From Psychrobacter immobilis (GTDB lineage Bacteria; Pseudomonadota; Gammaproteobacteria; Pseudomonadales; Moraxellaceae), in assembly GCF_904846235.1 (NCBI RefSeq), contig NZ_CAJGZN010000005.1:124001-188000 (forward strand): a stretch of DNA of 64,000 bases, in the 5' to 3' direction. Position 1 is the stretch's first letter. Every line of letters begins with the position of its first letter. The position numbers and the translations under genes are program-made. This document shows positions 54,967 through 62,570 of the stretch, piece by piece. Under the pieces are notes generated by a model. The model did no database searches. It saw nothing but the letters and a program-made list of their open reading frames with translations, and was not told where the DNA came from.

Positions 54967-56592
54967 ATGACCCCCATTTATACCGCGATATGTCAGCATG
55001 CCCGCCAAACTCCCAAGCAGGTGGCGATACAAACGATAGCTGACCATAACACGACCAGTCTGACCTATGGCCAGCTACAACGCACGCTATCCGCGCTTCA
55101 TCAAACATTAGAAACATGGCAAGGCAAGCGTGTGGCCCTATATGCGCACAATGACATAGATTGGATCATACTCGATTTGGCATTGAGTACCGTCGGCGCG
55201 GTCGTTGTGCCCATCCCCTTATTTTTTAGTGCCGCGCAAATTGCGCACTTACTACAAGATGCGCAGATAGAGATGGTATACGTTGGCGCTGGTTTACAAC
55301 TGCCAACCATAGACAATACGGATAATTGGATAATTGCTGATACACCAGAGACAAAAACCATCAAGTCTGAGCAGGCGTCTCATATCACAGGTAGTTTTTA
55401 TCAACTTGCTGGCACCATCACTAACCATACCTTCACCGCTCAAAATTCCTCTACTGCCAGCGATTTTTGCAAAGTGACTTACACCTCAGGCAGTACGGGC
55501 ATGCCAAAAGGCGTGTGTTTGGGTCAAGAGACATTGATGCGTATTGTCGAGTCGTTATCGGGTGCGCTCGCTGATACCTTGACAGATGACGCTACTCACG
55601 CGCCAAAAGTGAGCAATGCCACAAGCAATTTTAGTCATTTGAGCGTGTTGCCTTTTGCCACTTTATTAGAAAATGTGGCAGGTATTTACGTGAGTCTATA
55701 TATGGGGCGCACCTTAGTGACGGGGCGTATTGATCAATTTGGTTTGTTATCCAATCAAGCATTTGATGCCAAGCGCTTGATGACAACGGTACAAACATAC
55801 GATATCGCCAGCGTTATTTTATTACCGCAAATGTTAAAAGCCATTTGTGAGCACATGGCAGACAAGGGAGCAACCAAATCCAGTGCCAATGCTGCTGTGC
55901 CATCATTAAAGTTTATGGCAGTCGGCGGCGGCAAAGTCTCCCCTCAATTACTACAAGACGCCAGTGCCTTAAGCTTGCCTGTTTATGAAGGCTATGGTTT
56001 GTCTGAATGCGGCTCGGTAGTCAGTCTCAATACGTCAAAAGCAAAGCGCGAAGGCAGTGTGGGCAAACCTATGCCTCATGCCTCGGTCAGCATCGCAGAT
56101 AGTGGCGAAATAATGGTAAAGGGCAATGCGATGCAAGGCTACTTAAACCATGACAATAGTAAGGATGACAATGGCATCATTGCCACAGGGGATATCGGTC
56201 ATTTAGATGACGACGGCTATTTATACATCACGGGTCGACGCAAAAACGTGCTCATCAGTAGTTTTGGCCGTAATATCTCGCCTGAATGGGTAGAAGCGCA
56301 GCTCTCAACGCAGCCCATTATCTATCAGGTAGCGGTACTCGGAGATGGCGAGCCGCATTTGTCTGCGGTGATAGTCGCCAACCCCAACATGGTCGCAACG
56401 AGCAATGATCCACAATCTGCGATTGCGCAAGCGATAGATGTCGTTAACCAAACCTTGCCTGACTATGCGCGTATCCAACAGTGGCATCTCGCCGAGCAGC
56501 CTTTTAGTACGGACAATGAATTATTAACTGATAACGGCAAACTGCGACGCGCGCACATTTTTACCGCTTATCAATCGGCACTCGGCTTATAA
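54967..56592 (+). CDS. AMP-dependent adenylate-forming ligase (acyl-CoA synthetase-like)
   Basis: A 541-residue ANL-superfamily enzyme: phosphate loop VTYTSGSTGMPKGVCLG, YEGYGLSECGSVVSLN, GDIGHLDDDGYLYITGRRKNV, and the C-terminal Lys in DNGKLRR. It activates a carboxylate as the acyl-adenylate. There is no carrier-protein gene nearby, so the acceptor could be CoA or the T_hemolysin enzyme's substrate (inference). It lies 56 bp after the T_hemolysin gene. Confidence 0.87.
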   Translation: MTPIYTAICQHARQTPKQVAIQTIADHNTTSLTYGQLQRTLSALHQTLETWQGKRVALYAHNDIDWIILDLALSTVGAVVVPIPLFFSAAQIAHLLQDAQIEMVYVGAGLQLPTIDNTDNWIIADTPETKTIKSEQASHITGSFYQLAGTITNHTFTAQNSSTASDFCKVTYTSGSTGMPKGVCLGQETLMRIVESLSGALADTLTDDATHAPKVSNATSNFSHLSVLPFATLLENVAGIYVSLYMGRTLVTGRIDQFGLLSNQAFDAKRLMTTVQTYDIASVILLPQMLKAICEHMADKGATKSSANAAVPSLKFMAVGGGKVSPQLLQDASALSLPVYEGYGLSECGSVVSLNTSKAKREGSVGKPMPHASVSIADSGEIMVKGNAMQGYLNHDNSKDDNGIIATGDIGHLDDDGYLYITGRRKNVLISSFGRNISPEWVEAQLSTQPIIYQVAVLGDGEPHLSAVIVANPNMVATSNDPQSAIAQAIDVVNQTLPDYARIQQWHLAEQPFSTDNELLTDNGKLRRAHIFTAYQSALGL

Positions 56593-56631
56593 CAGACACT
56601 TTTACCAGCAGTACAACAATAGGACCATATT

Positions 56632-57615
56632 ATGCAAACCACTCTGATGCCAAATGATTTGATAGAAAACGACCTGATACAAAGCAACTTGATAAAAAGC
56701 GACGTTATCGAACTTGACACTTTTGAGGCACCAACCTCCCACGCGTCTGCTAGCGTATCCTTGCCTAAAACCGCTGATATTTTAATGGAGTTGCAAACCC
56801 ATGGTTGGACGTTACTTCGAGGCTATCACTACGATGTAGAGACGTTTAGCCAGTTGATGAGTCAACTTTGTCAAACCTTGACCTACGATCCCGCCCGCCA
56901 AAACATCACTTCTGAAGCGCAAAAAGTGGATGCAGGCACGCATGCTATTGGACTACATATCGAAAATGGCAATACGCCGATGCCGCCTGACGTCATTGCT
57001 TTTTTTAGTGAATTGAGCGCCAAAAAAGGCTCACAAACAACGATATGTGATGGGCATGCGGTGTATCAAGCGCTATCACCTGAGCTAAAAGCCACCTTTA
57101 GTCAGCCGATGCGTATCAGTCGCTATTTGCCTCAAGCCATTTGGCAAAATTATGTGGCGACTGCGACCGGCAGAGCAGACGCCGATCAAATAAGCTTGGA
57201 TGATTTAGAGACATTTATCACGGCGACGACGAGCAAGACGTTAACGCATCACGTAGAACCTCAGACAGACGGCGGCGTTCGGTACGTATTACAGATACCT
57301 GCAATTCGAGAAGACAACGTAAGCGGACAACTGGCCTTTGCAAATACTTTACTTGGGCCCTCATTTAACTATGAAAAACCTGAGTTCACCCTAGCAAACG
57401 GTCAACACGTTGATGATGCGCTCCTAGATGAGCTGACTCAGCTTTGTGAAAAATACACTCAAGACATTGCGTGGCAAAATGGCGATGTGGTGATACTCGA
57501 CAACAAACGCATCATGCATGGTCGTCGACAAATTGATGTGCCTTTAACAGAGCGTAAGCTGTATATTGCGATGGGGCTTGGCATTAGGCATGGCATTAAT
57601 CACTCAAACGATTAG
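56632..57615 (+). CDS. TauD/TfdA-type Fe(II)/2-oxoglutarate-dependent dioxygenase
   Basis: A 327-residue double-stranded beta-helix oxygenase. IGLHIENG provides the HxE part of the metal triad, and NKRIMHGRRQI near the C-terminus provides the distal His and the 2-oxoglutarate-binding Arg. The N-terminal ~60 residues are low-complexity. It is 39 bp after the ligase gene. Expected to hydroxylate or desaturate the operon's intermediate. Confidence 0.82.
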   Translation: MQTTLMPNDLIENDLIQSNLIKSDVIELDTFEAPTSHASASVSLPKTADILMELQTHGWTLLRGYHYDVETFSQLMSQLCQTLTYDPARQNITSEAQKVDAGTHAIGLHIENGNTPMPPDVIAFFSELSAKKGSQTTICDGHAVYQALSPELKATFSQPMRISRYLPQAIWQNYVATATGRADADQISLDDLETFITATTSKTLTHHVEPQTDGGVRYVLQIPAIREDNVSGQLAFANTLLGPSFNYEKPEFTLANGQHVDDALLDELTQLCEKYTQDIAWQNGDVVILDNKRIMHGRRQIDVPLTERKLYIAMGLGIRHGINHSND

Positions 57616-57692
57616 CAACAGCACATCTCACCACAATCCGCGCTTCAATAGTCCGTGCTCTAACAATCAATGTTCAACAAGGATTCGATATC

Positions 57693-58544
57693 ATGACACC
57701 AGCTAATGGCCAATCAGACCTAGTACAAGCTACGCTCAATTACACCATGCTAATCGGTGCCACGGGTGGTATCGGGCAGGAGATCGCACGGCAATTATGT
57801 GCCAATAATCAGCCTGTCATTTTGGTCGGGCGTAACAACCAGACCTTGACTCATTTGGTAGATGAGTTGACCAAAGACTATCCTGATGTCCCGCTTGTGT
57901 CTCATACGTGTGATTTAAGCTCGCAGACATCGCAATCGCTACTGGTAGAGGGACTGGGTGAAATGACACAAGGCCATAGAAACGTCATTGATACGGTCAT
58001 ACTCAACGCAGGTATCAATGATTTTGCTTTGCTCACGGATCAAAATGATGACACGATTGAACAGATGATGCTCGTCAATGTGGCGTATCCACTACAGCTT
58101 ATAAAAAGACTGCTACCTATCTTGATAGCGCAGCCTAGCCCGAGCCAAATTATCAGCGTTGGCTCAACCTTTGGCAGTATTGGCTACCCAGGTTTTAGTG
58201 CTTATGGCGCGAGCAAGTTTGCCTTACGCGGTGCAAGTGAAGCGTTAGGCCGCGAGTATGCCGACACCTCAGTGACGTTTCGCTATTTTGCGCCCAGAGC
58301 CACCAAAACCACCATGAATAAAGACGCAGTCGTCGCTATGAATGAGGCATTGAAAGTAAAAATGGACTCACCTGAGACTGTCGCAAAAGCATTGATTCAC
58401 TTTACATCAACCAATCAAGCGCACCAGCATTTGGGGTTTCCCGAGCGTTTTTTTGCATGGCTCAATCGACTGTTGCCCAACATCGTTGGCAACGCCATTG
58501 TCAAAGACCTACCCACCATCAAACAATATGCTAGAAAATCCTGA
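57693..58544 (+). CDS. short-chain dehydrogenase/reductase
   Basis: A 283-residue Rossmann-fold SDR: cofactor loop LIGATGGIGQEIARQL, LNAGIND, and catalytic SAYGASKFALRG (YxxxK). AAGGA precedes the ATG. Last gene of the plus-strand operon, ending 34 bp before the convergent VIT gene. It probably performs a keto-reduction or oxidation in the same pathway. Confidence 0.88.
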   Translation: MTPANGQSDLVQATLNYTMLIGATGGIGQEIARQLCANNQPVILVGRNNQTLTHLVDELTKDYPDVPLVSHTCDLSSQTSQSLLVEGLGEMTQGHRNVIDTVILNAGINDFALLTDQNDDTIEQMMLVNVAYPLQLIKRLLPILIAQPSPSQIISVGSTFGSIGYPGFSAYGASKFALRGASEALGREYADTSVTFRYFAPRATKTTMNKDAVVAMNEALKVKMDSPETVAKALIHFTSTNQAHQHLGFPERFFAWLNRLLPNIVGNAIVKDLPTIKQYARKS

Positions 58545-58578
58545 TAATCCGTTAGGCAATCGTGGAGTGATTTTACCG

Positions 58579-59277
58579 TTAAATTGCCACACCAAATAAG
58601 CGACCAATCAACGAGGTTGCCAGCATAGCGAGCACGCCCCAAACCACAACTCGGGTAGTCGCAGGGATAACAGGTGCACCGCCTAGACGTGCAGAGATAA
58701 CACCAAGTAGCATCAAGCCCACTATCGTCAAAGCAGCCAATGACCAAACCAGTGTTTCCGCTGGTAACAGCAATATCCCAATAATCGGTAGTATCGCTCC
58801 TGCTACGAATGATAGTCCTGAAGCCACTGAGGCATGAATGGGCTTCGCTTCACTAAGATCTGTGAGGCCAATCTCATCACGAGCATGGGCTTCTAAGGCA
58901 TTGTGCTCAGTCAAGCTCACGGCCACTTGATGCGCCAAATCATGCTCAAGTCCACGCGCCTCATAAATTTTGGTGAGCTCAAGCAGCTCACGCTCAGCAT
59001 TGTGCCTCAGCTCATGTCGCTCTTTATCGAGATCCGCCTTTTCGGTATCCGCCTGTGATGAGACCGAGATATACTCGCCAGCCGCCATTGATAATGCACC
59101 TGCGGTCAGCGCCGCCATACCTGTCAGCAGCAATGTCTGACTACTTGTACTGGCAGCAGCCACCCCAACCAATAGACTGGCGGTCGAAATCAACCCATCG
59201 TTCGCCCCCAGCACTGCTGCCCTCAACCAATGATTGCGATTGCTCAAATGTGCTTCGTCATGAATAGAATGATGCAT
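58579..59277 (-). CDS. VIT1/CCC1-family iron/manganese transporter
   Basis: A 232-residue membrane protein: NHWLRAAVLGANDGLISTASLLVGVAAAS, TAGALSMAAGEYISVSSQADTEKADL, a cytosolic Glu-rich helix (KERHELRHNAERELLELTKIYEARGLE), and more hydrophobic segments. VIT/CCC1 proteins move Fe(II) or Mn(II) out of the cytoplasm in plants and yeast. It lies last in the cytochrome b-response regulator-histidine kinase run. Confidence 0.9.
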   Translation of the reverse strand: MHHSIHDEAHLSNRNHWLRAAVLGANDGLISTASLLVGVAAASTSSQTLLLTGMAALTAGALSMAAGEYISVSSQADTEKADLDKERHELRHNAERELLELTKIYEARGLEHDLAHQVAVSLTEHNALEAHARDEIGLTDLSEAKPIHASVASGLSFVAGAILPIIGILLLPAETLVWSLAALTIVGLMLLGVISARLGGAPVIPATTRVVVWGVLAMLATSLIGRLFGVAI

Positions 59278-59355
59278 AAAATCCTCAAAAGGTAGAGACG
59301 CGACTGGGTATGCCCTAGTGTAGCTGATACAGCTTAAGACAGTATGCTTTATGTC

Positions 59356-60840
59356 TTATAACGGTTTTGAGAGTGCGTTCTTACTGCTGACCGTTACGAT
59401 AAAGCCTGTTTCTGGTTGAGGGCGGTTGGCAAATGCTAAGGTAAGATTGTGCAGATCGGCAATTCGATTGGCAATTGATAGCCCCAGCCCACTACCTATT
59501 TGGGTTTGACCGGCTGGACGATAGAAGCGCTCGCTTAGCCGCGCTAGCTGCTCTGGGTCTGCGCCCAAGCCATTATCCACCACTTTGATACTATCAGTAT
59601 CCAACTGCAGTTCGATCTGGCAGCCCTCTGGGCAATAGCGAATGGCATTGTCTAATAGGTTGCGGATTAGCAATTTAAATAACACTGGATTAATAAGAAT
59701 GGGTAAAATATCGGCAGGATTGTCACAGTGTACGGTGCGTCTTAATTGGATGTGTTTTTCTCGAGCCAAGCGGTTGACATCACTCAGCACAGTATCGGTG
59801 AGCGTCAGCCAGTCTGGACGTTCTAATTGCTCAAAAGGCAACTGCTGTTGCGGTTCTATCTTGGCTAACACCAATAACTGATCGACCAAATGGGTGGCGC
59901 GCTCAATACCATCGCTGATTTTTTGCGTGTGATAAAACAGTTGACTGTCGTTTTCTATACCAGACAGCTGTAATAGCTGCTGCTGCAAAAGATCGGCTTG
60001 TAGTTTGAGCGCAGCCAGTGGGCTACGCAGCTCATGAGAGGCATCAGCGGTAAAGCGCTGCTCCCGTGCTAGAGTGTCTGCCACTTTCACAAACAACACG
60101 TTTAACGCGGTCACTAAAGGCTGAATCTCTTGTGGGACGTCTGCTGTAATCGGACGATCGTCTTGCGGCTTGCGCTGTTCTACCTCAGAACTAATCTGAC
60201 TTAATGGCATCAGTCCGTGTCGTATCAATCCGATAGTCAAGATCATTAAGGAAAGCAGCCCAATTAACATCGGCAGTACTTGCACAGACATCGCTTCAAC
60301 AATCATTTCTCGGCGAGAGGCAAGGCTTTGACCAATGGCAATCACACGCTCCTCACCCATATCATCGCTACGATAGTCATCATGCGCATAAAACAACCGC
60401 CAGCGTTTACTAAAAGGGTTTAGACGCTGATAAATAGCGTTGTCCTCTTCTACAAAACCGCGCTGATCTGGCAAAAAAGAAAACGACTGTCCGTTCTCGT
60501 CAGCCGCTAATAAATGCCCTTCTTTATCCCAAATAGCAAAACCCATGTAATCGTCTTCTGCATCACCCAGATCACCTGACAGCGCCTTACTTTTTAAATT
60601 ATATATTTTGGCGACGGGTTTTCCATTGTGCTCTGTCTCGTTATTATTGTCGCGGTCACTTTGCTCATCGTTATCAGCAGAGATGCCCATCAAATAACGA
60701 ACCACTTGGGTGATTTGTGTGTCATTCATCTCATTGATTTCGTGCCACAACCGCCAAGCAATAAAGCTCGATGTGACAAGCCACAGCAAAGGCAGACCAA
60801 TGAGTAAGGAGATGAACAGTCGCTGCTGGATACTTTTCAT
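59356..60840 (-). CDS. two-component sensor histidine kinase (QseC/PmrB-like)
   Basis: A 494-residue kinase with two membrane segments (about residues 10-30 and 190-210) enclosing a periplasmic domain rich in Asp/Glu, a HAMP-like segment, a HisKA box ADASHELRSPLAALKL, and an HATPase domain (LLDNAIRYCP; DNGLGADP; GSGLGLSIANRIA). The acidic periplasmic region could sense metal, as in PmrB, but no ExxE pair is clear. It lies downstream of its response regulator. Confidence 0.9.
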   Translation of the reverse strand: MKSIQQRLFISLLIGLPLLWLVTSSFIAWRLWHEINEMNDTQITQVVRYLMGISADNDEQSDRDNNNETEHNGKPVAKIYNLKSKALSGDLGDAEDDYMGFAIWDKEGHLLAADENGQSFSFLPDQRGFVEEDNAIYQRLNPFSKRWRLFYAHDDYRSDDMGEERVIAIGQSLASRREMIVEAMSVQVLPMLIGLLSLMILTIGLIRHGLMPLSQISSEVEQRKPQDDRPITADVPQEIQPLVTALNVLFVKVADTLAREQRFTADASHELRSPLAALKLQADLLQQQLLQLSGIENDSQLFYHTQKISDGIERATHLVDQLLVLAKIEPQQQLPFEQLERPDWLTLTDTVLSDVNRLAREKHIQLRRTVHCDNPADILPILINPVLFKLLIRNLLDNAIRYCPEGCQIELQLDTDSIKVVDNGLGADPEQLARLSERFYRPAGQTQIGSGLGLSIANRIADLHNLTLAFANRPQPETGFIVTVSSKNALSKPL

Positions 60841-60900
60841 AAGCTCATAGGTTGCTCATACATGGTTTGTATATTGAAAGCCAAATTGAATATAAACATA

Positions 60901-61572
60901 TTAATGATTATGGGCTGGATTGAGATGGTAGCCGATACCGCGTTTGGTTAAAATAAAGTCATTGCCCAGCTTTTTGCGTAAATGATGGATATGTACTTCA
61001 ATGGCATTGCTCTCAATATCCTGTTGCCAGCCATAGAGCTTGTCCTCTAAGCTTGCGCGGCTGTGAATCTGTTTGGGATGGGTCAGCATTTGCTCGAGTA
61101 TCGCCACTTCTTTGATGGTGAGCTCAACGACTTGGCCTTGATAAGAGACTCGGTGATTGTGCGGCCAATAAGCGACGTCACCATAACGAATCTCAGGCTG
61201 GCTACGTCCTTGACTGCGCCGTATCAACGCCTGCAGGCGGGCAACCACTTCATCTAGTGCAAATGGCTTGACCAGATAATCATCGGCGCCCGCATTGAGT
61301 CCAGCCACGCGGTTGGCAATCGCGTCACGAGCCGTAATGATCAATACCGGCGTATCTAGCTGTTTGTAGCGCCAATTTTGTAGCACCGTCATGCCATCCC
61401 CTCTTGGCAAGGTCAAATCAAGTAGCACCGCGTCAAACATACCCTCTTGCAGTGCCATCTCACCTTGCTTGGCATCACTAAACCAATCGACCATCATACC
61501 ATGGCTTTTGAGTCCAACAACGAGACTTTCAGCGATATTGCTATCATCTTCTATTAATAGTATGCGTGCCAT
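60901..61572 (-). CDS. OmpR-family response regulator (QseB/PmrA-like)
   Basis: A 223-residue regulator with the receiver-domain phospho-acceptor Asp52 in AVLLDLTLP, the Lys in YLVKPFALDEVVARL, and a C-terminal winged helix (LTIKEVAILEQMLTHPKQIHSRASLEDKLYGWQQDIESNAIEVHIHHLRKKL). The PmrA/QseB group binds CTTAAG-type direct repeats. Such boxes lie at 62338-62355 before its own operon and at 53976-53993 before the T_hemolysin operon. Confidence 0.92.
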   Translation of the reverse strand: MARILLIEDDSNIAESLVVGLKSHGMMVDWFSDAKQGEMALQEGMFDAVLLDLTLPRGDGMTVLQNWRYKQLDTPVLIITARDAIANRVAGLNAGADDYLVKPFALDEVVARLQALIRRSQGRSQPEIRYGDVAYWPHNHRVSYQGQVVELTIKEVAILEQMLTHPKQIHSRASLEDKLYGWQQDIESNAIEVHIHHLRKKLGNDFILTKRGIGYHLNPAHNH

Positions 61573-61608
61573 GATTGTCCTATTACGTTATGTACTCTAT
61601 TGTCTTTT

Positions 61609-62211
61609 TTATTGTGGGCGACGCGGCGTCACCGTTTTATTACCCGTTATCATCGACTTGATCAGGTTTTGCCGCTCCCAATAGCTCATGGCAATCGCAG
61701 AGATAATATGCAGCGGCACCAACAAGTATAAACTATTGGCCAGTATCTCATGAACTTCTTCAAGGACATCTTTACTGGCAAAAATGTTGGCTTCCATCAG
61801 ATAGCCACTAATACCCAAGCCAATAATCACCGCCCATAACGCAAACATCATCAGGGCAGCCAATGGATTATGACCCAAATGCTGCTCGTCTGTGTGGCGA
61901 ATACTCAAATCAGATAGGTGGTGCTTAATACGAGACGGCGTGGGGAAAAAGTCACTGAAACGTGCATAACGCGTCCCCACAAAGCCCCAAAGTAGACGGA
62001 TAACCACTAGCCCCACCACGATATAACCGACATATTGATGCAGCTCACTACCTTCTTCGGTAAACAGCAAATTGGCAGTGATACCAGCCGCGACGGCCCA
62101 GTGAGTCACTCTAACCAAAATGTCCCAAACTCGTACTTGTCGAGTTTTAGGAGTATTTGATAAAGACATATCAGGCTCGTGTGCCGGATTGCTTGTGCTA
62201 TGTTGGGTCAT
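61609..62211 (-). CDS. cytochrome b561-like di-haem membrane protein
   Basis: A protein of about 200 residues with four hydrophobic segments and haem-ligand histidines (VRVTHWAVAAG; HQYVGYIVVG; EVHEILANSLYLLVPLHIISAI), of the Ni,Fe-hydrogenase cytochrome b / b561 type. It can pass electrons across the membrane, for example to reduce ferric iron. The ATG at 62211 has AAAGGAGT upstream and is preferred to that at 62304. First gene of the operon with the two-component system. Confidence 0.86.
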   Translation of the reverse strand: MTQHSTSNPAHEPDMSLSNTPKTRQVRVWDILVRVTHWAVAAGITANLLFTEEGSELHQYVGYIVVGLVVIRLLWGFVGTRYARFSDFFPTPSRIKHHLSDLSIRHTDEQHLGHNPLAALMMFALWAVIIGLGISGYLMEANIFASKDVLEEVHEILANSLYLLVPLHIISAIAMSYWERQNLIKSMITGNKTVTPRRPQ

Positions 62212-62337
62212 GACCGTCACTCCTTTAATGGTTCGTTTGTTTTTGACGACATGATTGCTAAACATCGAATCTAGGCGAGATACCGCTAGTAGACTCGCCA
62301 TCACATCGTTTGCTCTACCGCTATTACAACAAACAAA

Positions 62338-62355
62338 CCTTAAGAGGAGCTTAGG
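62338..62355 (-). promoter_or_regulatory. PmrA/QseB-like box upstream of the cytochrome b-regulator operon
   Basis: On the minus strand, CCTAAGCTCCTCTTAAGG shares the C[CT]TAAG-N6-TTAAGG layout with the box at 53976-53993. A weak -10-like sequence (TGTAAT, 62328-62323) follows. The remaining 62212-62526 sequence shows no gene. Confidence 0.6.
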
Positions 62356-62526
62356 AAACTAAGAATTCGAACTTTAAAGTAGTGAATAATCTACCTGACA
62401 TTCATAGATAATTAAAAGTACATTTCAAAACAAGAAATTGAGCAGGCAAGACCACTATTGGCAATATAAATAATACATTTAAAATTTTAACCTGAAAATA
62501 TATTTAGCATTAGCTCCGTAATAATA

Positions 62527-62549
62527 TTGATAATGAAAATTATTATCAA
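62527..62549. promoter_or_regulatory. Fur box upstream of the TonB-dependent receptor gene
   Basis: A 23-base near-palindrome of the form TTGATAATG-AAAA-TTATTATCAA lies 21 bases before the ATG at 62571. It matches the GATAATGATAATCATTATC-type Fur site and would repress the receptor under iron sufficiency. Confidence 0.8.
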
Positions 62550-62570
62550 TATAATAACGATTTAAATTAC

